Of a DNA stretch of 64,000 nucleotides, positions 1 to 11,310 are shown piece by piece; positions within the stretch are counted from its first letter, which is position 1, and the number at the start of each line of letters is the position of its first letter. A model generated the notes under the pieces. It did not search any database. It was not told where the DNA came from and worked only from the letters and a program-made list of their open reading frames with translations. Made by a program: the position numbers and the translations under genes. This DNA comes from Cordia subcordata (taxonomy: Eukaryota; Streptophyta; Magnoliopsida; Boraginales; Cordiaceae), in the NCBI GenBank assembly GCA_028554755.1, contig JAPTOF010000021.1, positions 447,501 through 511,500 of the forward strand, written 5' to 3'.

Positions 1-316
1 TAGTTTTCTTTTTCCATTCTCAAAATTTTAGGTTTTTTTTCCAACCCTAAAAAAAAATCCAGATTTAGGGGGTTTTTTATCGCCAAAGCCAACATTCAAA
101 TTCGATCCCCCATCTCCTATAGCTTTAAGATTGCAATATTATAAAATAGAACAGCTTTTAGAGTAAAACTAAAATAGAAATTTCTTAAATTGAGAGTTTG
201 ATGAAAAATAAGAGAGCTGTTGGAGCAGAATTGAAAATAGGGGATGTCAAATTATAAGAAAATGACTCAAGTTACTTAAATTTAGGAGAGAAATAGGGGA
301 ACTATTGAAGACAGGC
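1..316 (-). repeat. Copy of local repeat family D (reverse)
   Basis: Read on the minus strand, this stretch closely follows the repeat units at 50947-52104. Both begin with an AAGCCT/AAGGCT-type edge, then CCCCTAAATTTAA-like blocks, GAGTCATTTTCTTATA, and CTATTTTCAATTCT followed by CCAACAGCT. There is no coding capacity. It is probably a non-autonomous DNA element, but its class is not established. Positions 317-495 hold nothing recognisable apart from a CT microsatellite at the right edge. Confidence 0.7.
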
Positions 317-495
317 TTAAGAAGCTAATTTTCATGGAGTAGAATCAGGCGAATTGATCCTGACAAATGAAAAAGAAAAAAAAGAAAGAGAAAAGACCAG
401 GATTAATTGATTTTAATTACAATTTCCACGGTTATTGCTTGCCATAAAACTATATCTCACCATCATTGTCAATAATGAACCTTCTCTCTCTCTCT

Positions 496-509
496 TAGGA
501 ATGTCAATG
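496..509 (+). repeat. hAT left terminal inverted repeat
   Basis: TAGGAATGTCAATG, preceded by CTCTCTCT (488-495). It matches the inverted right end at 12 of 14 positions. Confidence 0.82.
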
Positions 510-611
510 ATAGCTCGCCCGGTCGGCACCCCGGCGGGGTCGGGGCGGGGTTTTTGTGAAAAAACTCCCTAGGCGGGGCGGGGTTTTTCCTTTGTGCCCC
601 GACCCAGCCCT

Positions 612-614
<3 letters not shown>

Positions 615-654
<40 letters not shown>
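615..654. repeat. (TA)n microsatellite
   Basis: About 20 uninterrupted TA units inside the left arm of the hAT element. Confidence 0.95.
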
Positions 655-657
<3 letters not shown>

Positions 658-680
658 GTTTAGTAACATTGTTGCAAAGT

Positions 681-762
681 TGTCTTTAGTCCAGCGGTAG
701 ATAGCATTGTTATTTCTTAGTAGATGCTGGTTTGATTCCCCTTAGCCCCTTTTTCTTTTTAT
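681..762 (+). other. tRNA-like module (possible SINE or tRNA relic)
   Basis: TAGTCCAGCGGT resembles a Pol III A box. About 40 bases on, GGTTTGATTCC resembles a B box (consensus GGTTCGANTCC). Runs of T (CCCCTTTTTCTTTTT) that could act as a Pol III terminator follow directly. I cannot fold a full cloverleaf, so this is not called as a functional tRNA. It lies inside the hAT left arm. Confidence 0.35.
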
Positions 763-1915
763 CAACTTTTTCCCCTTTTATGCTTTTTAGCCAGATTTTT
801 TTCTTCAAATCTCAATTCCCCCAAACACTATCACTATCAGTAAACAGCTTTACCAAACTCTAAAAGCAAAACCTAAACACAAAAGCAGACCAAACATAGC
901 TGTCAGGCCGCTACCAGTGATCGTCTTGCAGACTCGCACGAAGAAGCATTTGATTGCTATTAATTCTCGCATTAGGTTTGCATTTTTGCTTCAAATCTCG
1001 CATTTTTGTCTTTGTTTGTTTATGGTGCTGTTAAAAAGAGAAGTGAAAACTGAAAAGGAGTTTGCGGTTTGGTGGCATATGAGATAGTGAGACTGTGTGT
1101 GGGAGATAATTTTGAATTTTTGATTAGCAATAGTCTAGATCTAAAATCCCAGATTAGCAATGCAGGCAAGTTTACATGCCTTTAAATTCTTTATGAACAT
1201 ATATTTCTACAATCCTTGCCAACCCTTGCTTGTTGGATGTAAACCCATATTTCAAGTCGGCTAATATTTATTTGATAGACGAGCCATATTGAAATTTTGA
1301 CAAAACCAACAAAAATGAACTGTGTTCTAGGAAGCATAGTGTTAATCTTGGTATCTCAGTTGATTGTATATATAGCAAATGCACATGAGTCTTTGTTGAC
1401 TAGAATGAACCTTTTCCTATTACTAAGTCTCATAATAATCATATATCTTTCATATCTGCTGTGCTGCATGTACTAAGAAGGAAATATAAATATTTAAGCT
1501 TATAAAATCAGAAAGTTTAGTCCAGGAAGAGCTCAATTAAATCTAGTTAACCAGTTCTCTTTTCGTGTATCTTCTAAATCTTATGCATTTTAGCTTTTTA
1601 ATTAGCTTTTTATGCTGATTAAAAAGAATGAAGTTCTAGTATTTTGAAATTGATTTATTTATATATAAGATTTCACCTCTTAGTCATTTTTAGAGACACT
1701 GGTATATAAGATTAATTAGTATTTCTATTTTGAAATCATAATATACAAGTTGAAGGCATGTGAATAATATCTTTCTCTATGGACTTTAATTGAGTTTTGA
1801 CTAAATATACTTATACCTTTTAAATATTTAAATAGTAAGGGCTGCTATATATTAAATCCTCCATCACTCACATATATAAAAAGCTTTGATTCTTTTTAAT
1901 GTTGATTTTTTATTT

Positions 1916-2080
1916 CATATCTTTTTATGTTTCAGTGGAAAATGATGTGCTGTACGTACTTTGCTAATCATTCTTTGGATAACAAACTTATTCCTGGAAA
2001 CAAAAAAATAATTAAAGATAGTAATGTTTCTCTATTAATGATCTTTCATTCCATATCTTTTTATGTTTCAGTGGAAAATG
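1916..2080 (+). repeat. 29-bp direct repeat with splice-acceptor look
   Basis: CATATCTTTTTATGTTTCAG followed by TGGAAAATG occurs at 1916-1944 and again at 2052-2080, 136 bp apart. Each copy has a pyrimidine-rich tract and an AG just before an ATG. The second ATG (2079) is where the transposase frame begins. The rest of the hAT 5' region (763-1915) holds no recognisable feature and was probably an untranslated leader or intron. Confidence 0.6.
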
Positions 2081-4427
2081 TCTCAAGAAGAAAATGATCC
2101 TTAAGATATTAATTCTGTTATGTCATTGAACCTTGAGAGTTCACAATCTACTAATCCAAGTCCCATAGATCTTGATAGGCCAAAATCTCAGAATGTGGAT
2201 TCTTATACTTCTACACCTACATCTACACCACCATTATCACCTAAGTCTACACAAAATGATCCAGGACCTACGAGAGAGAGAAAGTTGATAATTCTAGGTT
2301 GATATCCTAGGTTTGGAAACATTTTGTTAGGCATAAAGTGAATGGACAATAGTTTGCAAAATGCAATTATTGCAAAAAGGATTTCAAAAGTAACCATGCA
2401 AATGACACTACCAATATGAAGGATCATTATAAGAGGTGTAAGTATAAAAAGTCTCAACAAGACCTTTACCAAATAGTGCTCAAAAGTTATCATGGAAAGG
2501 TGGAAGGAAAGAATGCACTTGCTTATGGAAATTTTTTATCAAAATCTGTCAAGAGGGGATCTTGCAAGGATGATAATTATGCACGAGTATCCTTTGTGTA
2601 TGGTGGATCATCCAGGCTTTAAGACATTTGTATATAATCTTCAACCATTGTTCAAGGTGCCATCTAGAAATGCTATTATGTGTGACATCATGAAAATCTA
2701 TGAGGTTGAGAAGATAAAGGTGAAAAACATGTTAGAAGCAAATGTGAGTAGAATTTGTATTACAATTGATATATGGACTGCTTCTAATAAAAAAGAAAGG
2801 ATATATAGCAGTTACTGCACATTACTTGGATGATTCTTGGACATTACAGAAGGGCATCATAAGGTATTTTCTTTTTTTTTTTTTGTATCTTTATATTTTT
2901 ATCTTTAACGACATTATATATTATGTAATCTAATTATGTTTTTATGTTTTTTGTATTTAGTTTTCGCTTTGTTCCAGCTGCATATACTGCAAAGGTTGTT
3001 ATGAGCATTTGATGGACACTTTGTTGACATGGAACATTGATCAAAAGCTTGCAACACTTACGGTGGATAACGCTAAATAAAATGACAATGTTGCAGCTTC
3101 AGTTGTTGAAAGAATTGGTGAGTCCAATTTTATGGTTTATGGAGCTCTTTTTCACATGAGATGTTGTGCACATGTCTTGAATTTAATTGTGCAAGATGGT
3201 TCGAGTGTGATAAAAAAATGCAATTGAGAAATTTAGAGATAGCGTAGTTTTTTGGACAGCTACTCCAAAAAGAGTTGAATTTTTTGGAGAAACTGGTCGT
3301 GCTTTGAAGGTTTCAGTTTCAAAAAGTTTAGAACTTGATTGTCCAACAAGATGGAATTCTACATACTTGATGAATGATATTGCCTTGCAGTACAAATCTT
3401 TATTTTTTCGTTTGAAGATTAAAGAGCTAAGTATGTGTGTTGTCCCAACAAAAAAGAATGGGATCTTGCAAAAGAAGTTTATGGAAAGTTGAAAATTTTT
3501 TATGATGTGACAAAGTTATTCTCAGAGATAAATTATCCCACTGTAAATCTATACTTTACAAATGTTTATCAAATTAGGTTAACATTAAGTGAGTGGAAGC
3601 ATAGTGGAGATGAGTTAATTAAGGCAATGGCTATGAAGATGGAGGAAAAATTTAAGAAGTATTGGGATGTAGCTCATGGTTTGTTAGGAGTTGTTGTAAT
3701 TTTAGATCCTAGGTATAAATTGGAGTTATTGGATTTTTATTTTGAGAAAATTTATGGAGATAAGTGTGATGAGGAGTTGGAAAAGGTAAAGTCTATCATG
3801 AATCAACTACTTCAAGAATATCAAGATAAATTTGAGAGAGAGAAGCAACATAGTAATTTTGAATCGACATCATCTAGTGTTGTTCCAAATTTTGTGGATA
3901 CTTCAGATGACAATTTTGCTCGATTTGACCAATTTATTTCAAGGAAAAGAAAAAGAAAGACTGTGTTTTGATCGGAGTTAGACAACTATCTTGAAGATGA
4001 TATCTTACCTAGAGATCCAAAGTTTGATATTCTTGCTTGGTGGGAAACTAATGGTTTGAAGTATCCAGTTTTGCAAATGATAGCAAGAGATGTCTTAGCA
4101 TTTCTAGTTTCTATAATTGCTTCAGAATCTACTTTTAGCATAGGTGGTAGATTACTCAGTCCACATCGCAATAGGCTTCTTCCATCAACTGTTGAAGCAC
4201 TTGCTTGTGCCCAAAATTGGTTGTTGACAGATTTCAATAGAGGTACATGTTTTATATATGTTTAAATAACTTTGACTCGTTAAATAAATAAATATGTTAT
4301 TGATCTCTTTCTATTGTCTTTTCTTTCAAATGATGAACGACTACTTCGCTTTGTGTCTATTCTACATGACGAGGATGGCGATATTCAAGCTATAGAGTCA
4401 AGCAAATTAGCAATTACTTTTGCCTAG
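2079..4427 (+). pseudogene. hAT transposase (BED zinc finger / RNase H-like / hATC), broken
   Basis: The layout is that of plant ZBED / RICESLEEPER-type hAT transposases. It has a Ser/Thr/Pro-rich leader (2120-2302) and a BED-type finger starting CNYCKKDF near 2360-2440. A central part follows with ICITIDIWTAS (about 2755-2790) and a later segment ending CCAHVLNLIVQDG. The C-terminal hATC dimerisation domain (about 3970-4240) contains ASESTFSIGGR and LSPHRNRLLPSTVEAL. Frame and splicing suggest introns at about 2863-2960 and 4243-4329, with a last short exon ending at TAG 4425-4427. A TAA a few codons after the first ATG, stops around the finger, and several frameshifts between 2500 and 3500 inactivate it. 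It is most likely the original transposase of the surrounding element. Confidence 0.88.
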
Positions 4428-4761
4428 GAGTGGATCTTGTTGTTTGTGATAATGAAACATTGAAACTTATTGTTTGTTTGTTGGATTTATGTTTTTGTTA
4501 TGTTAATTCTATGTTTAAGTTTTGGAGTTTGTATGATTTAGAGTAAGTGGGGGCATTTAAGGTGTTATTGTTCTAAAATTATGTTGAATTTTAAGTATTA
4601 GAGTTTGAATTTGATGTGTTAAGATTTGGTACATGATTTATATTGTGTTATATTTATTTTTATCTAATTAAAAAGTAAGAATTTTACTTGAAAGATAGGG
4701 GTTTAACGAGTAGGTGTTTTGCCCTGATATTACCGCCCCTTTGACTTTTGTTGATAGGTAC

Positions 4762-6530
4762 TGATGTGTCTTCATGTTTTGCAATAAATTCCACTATTTT
4801 GCATGCAATTACATATATCAAAGTGGTTAAAGTGGTTTATTTTGTAAATTATTTGATTTAGTCTCGTTCGAGAGAAGAAGATATTTTGTGGAGGCCTACA
4901 AGAGCAATTTGCAGAAGATTTTAGGCAATAGAAGTTGAAGATCAATCATAATTTGAGTTGGGCTAATTTAATGGAGAAGTATTGGGCTCAAATATATGGA
5001 TCAAGGATCAATTTCTCATCGCAAACAAGGAACTTTGGCCTTTCTTGCAAATAAAGTCATTAGTAAATGAATATAGCAAGTGACCTTGGTGTTAATTTTA
5101 AGAAAGTTTTTCTTGTCAGACCAGTTTTGGTATTTTGCTCATAACTCCAACCCTAGAGGTTAAAATCACATGATTCTTGGGCCATTGGACTCTTATGAGG
5201 GAGGGCTACAATTGTTAAGAAGACCAACTTTCCAAATTAAAGGGGGATCAAGGTGAAAAATCAGTCACAACACGTTTAAAAAATTCCCGTCACCTGCTGG
5301 ACACATTTTGGTATTTTGGGCATAACTTGGGCTACAGAGGCCCAAATTAGGTGATTCTTGCGGTTATGGAAAGCTAATTCATAGAGCTACAACTTTCCTT
5401 CTTTGAGCTCAGCCCAGATTTGCCTTCAAGATGGTCAACAATGTCGGTCAAACGAGGGCATTAAAATTGGTAGCAATTTCCTAATCCAAGTGGGATTTGA
5501 AAAAGAATTTAATACCATTATAAATACCCACAATACACAACAGAAAAGGGGACTTTACCTAAGAATTTGCAATGGATTAAATTGAAGGAAAAGTTGGGGA
5601 GCAGCTCTCGAAGAGAATTGAAGACAAGAACTTCATCAACTTATTTGTCTAGGAATAATACGATGAATTTTTCTATTCTCAATTCTTTTTCAGTTTTTGT
5701 TTTGAACTTAATTATGAACTAAATTCCTCATGATTTGGGGTGATAGTGAGTGATTATTTTTATTCATGTTTCGGATTCTTTTGAAATTTATTTGATTATT
5801 CGTATTTGTGCTTTATTGATATTAAATTCTTGGTTAATCATTATTATACTTGTAGCTAATTTTCGTTAGTTACGAATTTATACCTTTGTCATATAGAAAT
5901 CTTGTAGGTTCTTGTGGGTATAAATATAAATCAATTAACAGGACTAGATTTAATTAATTGGTTCAAGATTGAGATAGGTTATGCCATTGAGATAGCCTAT
6001 GCCTTTATAGTCTCAATTAATTTTCTAGGGTTTATTAGATTAATTAATTAAAGAAAAGTGAGAGATAATTTATGCCATTGAGATAGATTATGCCTTAATA
6101 GCTTTAATTAATTAATCTAGATGAATTAGAGCTTGTAGCCTGACCCTTGGTCTTAATTGGAAATCCTGAAGTTGACGAACATGAATAAGATAATTTCCTG
6201 GCTATCACCCTGAATCGCGTTTCCCCTAAAATTAAGTTTCGCAATTTTCTTTGGTTGATTTTTGCAATTATTTTTCTTTTAGTTAATTTAATTTCTTTTC
6301 TTTTTCTATTTTGTTTAATCTCAAATCGTTTCATTTGAAGTATTTAGTTAGTTATTTTAAATTTTAAATTTTAGTTTTTTTTAGTTATTTTCTTTTCAAT
6401 TTCTGACAGCAATCCCGATTCCCCGTGGTTCGACCCTCTAGTTGCTTTCGTGTGATAAAGAGGATAAATTTTGTGATTTTGTTGTTGCTTGATTTAATTG
6501 TTATTATTTGACCATACAATGACGTGGTCA
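4762..6530 (+). mobile_element. Solo LTR (gypsy-type) nested in the hAT element
   Basis: It begins TGATGTGTCT and ends GACGTGGTCA, and both sides carry GGTAC (4757-4761 and 6531-6535), a clean 5-bp target duplication outside any simple repeat. It is 1769 bp with no coding capacity. Near the 3' end it has CCCCGTGGTTCGACCCTC, a motif common near the 3' end of plant gypsy LTRs. No internal domain or second LTR is present, so it looks like the product of LTR-LTR recombination or a very short non-autonomous element. Repeated phrases (ATGCCATTGAGATAG at about 5980 and 6070) mark a small internal duplication. Confidence 0.78.
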
Positions 6531-6675
6531 GGTACTTGTTAGGTAGGGGCATGGTGTAAAAAATACCAGTAGGGCAGGAATGGTAGTTAGGAAAAAACCC
6601 CGTACAGGTATAGGGGTAGGTAAAAAAATACTAGGTGTGGTTTAGGGGTTTGTGAACCCTATCCCTACCATGCGC

Positions 6676-6689
6676 CATTGACAACCCTA
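6676..6689 (-). repeat. hAT right terminal inverted repeat
   Basis: CATTGACAACCCTA on the plus strand, followed by CTCTCTCT (6690-6697). Confidence 0.82.
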
Positions 6690-6739
6690 CTCTCTCTCTC
6701 TTTCTCTCTTTCTCTCTGATCTGACTTAAAACATTTAAT

Positions 6740-7584
6740 GAGCATGTTGGAAGGATGGGTTAATTAGATGTCATTAATGGTTTAGTATTCTACTCATAAA
6801 TTTGACACTCTTTATCTCATTTACGTGTTTCTGATTTATTTGTTTTCTATTTAGTATACATGATTGATAATATAGATAAAAGATAACAGATATGATCTTG
6901 AATAAAGACGTTATAGTCGGACCATTAGTTACCTCTTATCGTAGATCATGTTAGGTACAGAGTCAGTGTTGTAGTACATGAAAGGGACTATGTCGAATAA
7001 ATGACGTACAAACGCCATGACTCCCGTTAGCTTATTACTTAATTATGATATTATATGGCCAATGTAAATAAATATTTGAGAAAATATAATGGTGCACATT
7101 ATGATATTATTAAACCATAATATGACGTCATATAAGCCAAGTGGGAGAATGTAAGAATTATGTGGCTCATTTAATTAAATGATTAATTAATTATGAGTTT
7201 AATAATCAAAATAAATGATTAAATCTTATTGGCTAGTAAAGAGGTATCTTTTATGATGAAGTGTGTCTCATGGATGACAACCATTAGTGTTTCTGTATAT
7301 CGCATATATCAGAACCTGGTCCTCTCTTTACACATACATTACAATATACGTTTACCTCCATCATAAACGTATTTAAAAGAATAAAAGTGTAAGGAGAGAA
7401 ATCAGCAATCTTTATTTCTTTGATCAGAGGTCTCATTAGTATTCATATTTGAGTCTTCATCAAACGACTACGATAATTTAAGGTACACATCTACTTTTAG
7501 TTAATCATAAAGTTCTAGAAATCTTAAGTGTTAAAGTGATTATGTATTATTATGACGCATAACTGTCTAATAATATTTCTTACA
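6740..7584 (+). mobile_element. 3' end of a truncated copia retrotransposon
   Basis: The LTR is at 7150-7584 (435 bp). Its ends TGTAAGAA and TTCTTACA are perfect inverted copies of each other. It is preceded by the purine-rich AAGTGGGAGAA, a typical copia polypurine tract. The roughly 400 bases upstream resemble the non-coding stretch between RNase H and the tract (GTAGTACATGAAAGGGACTATGTC), but no domain can be translated. No partner LTR lies to the left, so the element is truncated. The left limit is approximate. Confidence 0.6.
7150..7584 (+). repeat. Copia 3' LTR
   Basis: TGTAAGAATTATGTGGCTCA ... AATATTTCTTACA. No primer-binding-like sequence follows on the right, in agreement with this being the outer, 3' LTR. 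Confidence 0.65.
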
Positions 7585-10050
7585 TATTATTTTCAAGATA
7601 TCTTATGTAATAATTAGAAGATACACACGTGATATACATATACAATACATACATACATATATATGTGTGTGTGTGTGTGTGTACGGTCGTATTTTTTCCT
7701 GGGTAGAGTTGTAACGTGGGGTTGTATGCATCACTCAACCGTAGTAAAAGGAGTAAAAAACGTCTCAACTAATCATTGTAAATGTCCTCCCACAACATCA
7801 GTTAGTTTTCACTCAAGTCATTGCCACACACACACACACATATATAGAATTGCAGCCCTTTGAATAACATATATATAATGATTTTATATTTTTATAGGCC
7901 AAAAGGAAAAGAAAAAAATATCAATAATATTAAGCATTATATCCTATTTCACAATATGCATGCGTATTTCAAGTGATCAGTTGAATTCACGACGTAAAGA
8001 TATCTTATGTAATAATTAACGATGTTCAGTAACGCACTTGAGGAGACGTATGATAGCAGGAAATATATGGTAGTAGGGGGACTAGGCCAACTGTTACATC
8101 TGAGTTCAACAAACAAGAGTCACTTCGCACTGTTGAAGATATTACTCCCCATTATTTGTGAGCTCTTGGCACAGAGAAGTTTGAGGCAACAGGACGCGCA
8201 CGTGGTCATATCAAATCATATAAAAAAAAATTCGTTGACACCACACATATAAACATAAAAAAAGGAATAGACGGTCGGATAAACACGTGAGGATTTCGTA
8301 TATTTTTAACCATTTAAGAATTTTGGGAGTGTTGTTTACAACTTGTTTAAATTGACTTTTTTTAAAAAAAAAAATTTGTACAAATTTAAAAAAAAATAAT
8401 TTTTTGAGAAACTCAAATACCTGACTTTTGGTTTGAGATTTTTTGAGAGTTTTATCTATTTGAAAGTTGATTTAAATATTTCCTGCAAAAAAGTAAAATT
8501 TTATGGAAAAAATTCAATCCAAATACATTATAGTCTCCACGAACTTATAATAATATAAATATATAAAAAACAATATAATTGTTCTTATAATATTAGAGAT
8601 ATATATTAGCTCTGGAGTCTGGAGTACAACAAAACATCACCATTATGGTTCAAGTGTGTAGTACTATAGTTCGTGTTCTATTGACTACGATCACAATTAT
8701 GGCATCATCGTCAGCAAGGGAGATTTGGATCTGTTGGCAGCCAAATCGGCTAGTCCTTCTCCTCTTTTTTTCGTTGTGTGAAAAGTCTGATCCAATTACA
8801 TTATATTTTCTTTTTTGTGGGAAAAATAACCCTTTTATCTTTGTTCAGCAAAAGGCGAAGCTTGAAAGATTTTTACTTTAACCAAAGACCTAGTGGTCTT
8901 TTCTAAGTCTTTCGTTTCTAATGTAAGTTTCTAATGTAAGTGGTTCAAAAATCAATTATCGTTAAATGTATATTGTAATTAATATTTAATTAAAAAAATT
9001 AGTTAAGTATGAGAGGGTCCAGGACGAAAGGCGAGAAACCCGGGCGATATAGGTGCAGCATCAATTGGACGACGCGTAATGATGTGGAACATCGTTGCCA
9101 TTACTTCCTCTGATGTGGTTGGTCAACAGTCCGTCCGCCACCAAAATCAAAGCCTTTCTAATTCAAACATGTGATTCAATGGCCGTCCAAGAAATACCCT
9201 CTCCTGATCTCCTTAACCAATTCTCACTTGTATTCTATATCTTTGTGAATAGTTTGACCATCATTTGAAGGTTCCTTAATCTCAAGCCTGTATTAGTCTC
9301 GGGACTTGCATCTCATCTTAATTCTGTTTTTGAGCTGAAATTGAGTAAAAATACATAACAAGAATTAGATGATGTATATAGAGAGAGAGAGAAATTGATC
9401 AATTTCCAAGGAAAAAATTTTCGACAATTCAAATCATACATATATTTAACCATGAATATTAGTACGTAATCAAGGACGTAAAATGCTATTCGTTTCCCGT
9501 ACACGCATGCCAATGCTTAATAAGCTTTGCTTCTAAATTCCTTCTCCCTAAAAATCAAAAATTTATTAGGAAATTGCCTCTCTCCTATTTTTGACTCTGG
9601 TCTGTTGGATTCTTAATTACCAAAATAAAAGGCGAGAGGCCTTCAAGCTATTCCAATTAACGTAAGCACGTGTGTTGCTTTTTATTGCTTCGAGGGAAGA
9701 GTCAAGCAGCTCTTAATTTTTGAGAGCAAAGTTTGATCGATTCTGGACGTGATAGGAGGAAAAACGACTGGGTCCCACTCTAAACAAATCTCATGTACAT
9801 ATATATTACTATTTATTTTATTTATTTTATATCTAGATAGATAAATATTTTATTACAGTTACAAAGAACTTCAGTATGAATGTGCATACAATTTGCTTAT
9901 TGATGAATTAAATTATATATATTTGATCCGCAAGATATTTTTTTGCAGGTCCAAACGTGAGAAATTAAACCGCTCACTATATAGTTAATTTGGTTTTTGA
10001 TACACAACTTTTTATCTGATTTCAATTATCAGGCCCTACACCGTCCTACT
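7585..10050. other. Intergenic region, no gene recognised
   Basis: It contains short (TG)n/(CA)n tracts (about 7665-7682 and 7828-7840). AGATATCTTATGTAATAATTA occurs as a direct repeat at about 7598 and 7998. A degenerate MITE lies near 8325-8535. Small open frames at 8022-8252 and 8645-8881 show no recognisable domain and are not called genes. The right end is the expansin promoter region. Confidence 0.6.
8325..8535 (-). mobile_element. Degenerate MITE, family B
   Basis: Its left end (TTGTTTACAACTTGTTTAAA) and right end (TTCAATCCAAATACA) resemble a worn inverted pair of the GTTTGGATTGG type. The body is AT-rich, with GACTTTT and GAAAAA blocks like those in the copies at 50517-50726 and 63775-64000. 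Limits are approximate. Confidence 0.4.
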
Positions 10051-10061
10051 ATACCTCGCAT

Positions 10062-10072
10062 TCTATATATAC
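10062..10072 (+). promoter_or_regulatory. Candidate TATA box of the expansin gene
   Basis: CTATATATACC lies about 130 bp before the start codon. A second TATATATAAAA at about 10157 is closer to the ATG and would leave a short leader. The sequence alone does not decide between them. Confidence 0.45.
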
Positions 10073-10196
10073 CCTGCAGCCACCATCCGCATGGCTATCT
10101 CTTAAAGGTCTCCATAGTTATAAATTTTTGCTCTCTCCCATTGATACTAGCTACTGTATATATAAAAACATATATCAGTACGTGTTTCCGCATAAC

Positions 10197-11272
10197 ATGA
10201 CCAACAGATTACAAACAATGCCATTTCATTTTCTGATAAGTTTGCTTCTGTGTTTGGGTTCCGGGTACGGATACGGCAGCTCCGGCCAATACGGTGGTTG
10301 GCAAAGAGCCCACGCAACCTTCTACGGTGGTGCCGATGCTGCTGGAACAATGGGTGCGTTCCCATGCATGCTTCACTCCATCGTTTAAATTTCTTAATTA
10401 CTTGTTGAACACTGTTATATTTTTATCAGAAATTTTAAATCTGAAATGTATACAATTTTATATGCATTTAAAATTTCAAATTTCAAATAAGCACATAACA
10501 AACGTAGCAATAGCCTTGTGAAAAGCGTAACATTCATTATCATGTCATTTTATAATAAAGTAGCCTGTTTGAATTGTAATTAAAGAAAATATAACATTTT
10601 TTTCCCAACAAAATATATAGTTTTTATAATAACCATTAAGTTTGGTTGCTAAAGAAATAACAATTCTTAAAAAACCTCTCAAATAAAGCTTGTTTTAAAA
10701 GTCAGAATTTTTAAATTTTTTAAAAATACTTTTTTTAAAAATTATTTAAAAAAATGTTTTTAAACAAAACCAATTCATTCGAGCCCTTAATTAAACAAAA
10801 CCAACTCATAAGAGCCCTTGACTAAGTTTACGTGCATGTGTGCATGCATAATGCTATGATGGATGTGATGTAGGAGGAGCATGTGGATATGGTAACTTGT
10901 ACAGTCAAGGGTATGGCACCCACACCGCAGCGCTAAGCACAGCATTGTTTAGCAACGGTTTGAGCTGCGGAGCTTGCTATGAGTTGAAGTGCAGTGACGA
11001 CCCTCAATGGTGTCTGCCTGGGACCATCACCGTCACCGCCACCAACTTTTGTCCTCCGAACTATGCACTCGCCAACAACAATGGCGGATGGTGCAATCCC
11101 CCTCTTCAACATTTCGACATGGCTGAGCCCGCTTTCTTGCAGATCGCGAAATATCGAGCTGGCGTTGTCCCTGTCCACTACAGAAGGTTTTATTTTACCA
11201 TTCCGGCCGGTAGCTGCACAAAGCACGCATTTCATTAATGCAGCCAACCTGTTTGTCTTTATTAGCTTTAAT

Positions 11273-11310
<38 letters not shown>

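Larger units (their letters stand above)
496..6689 (+). mobile_element. hAT (Ac-like) DNA transposon, decayed, complete ends
   Basis: The left end TAGGAATGTCAATG (496-509) and the right end, which reads TAGGGTTGTCAATG on the minus strand (6676-6689), form a 14-bp terminal inverted repeat with 12 matches. Both ends are flanked by CTCTCTCT (488-495 and 6690-6697), the 8-bp duplication size typical of hAT elements. The flanks are microsatellite, which weakens the duplication as proof on its own. Inside are a GC-rich subterminal block near 520-610 and a transposase relic (2079-4427) in the matching orientation. Without the solo LTR at 4762-6530 and its duplicated GGTAC the element would be about 4.4 kb, a normal autonomous hAT size. 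Stops in the transposase make it inactive. Confidence 0.87.

Noticed and set aside
8022..8252. 76-codon open frame after the 21-bp repeat
   Set aside because: No recognisable domain and no supporting signals. Not enough to call a gene.
10128..10388. Longer expansin first exon starting upstream of 10197
   Set aside because: The upstream in-frame start is TTG. The first ATG is at 10197 and gives a normal signal peptide. The frame past 10353 is intron.
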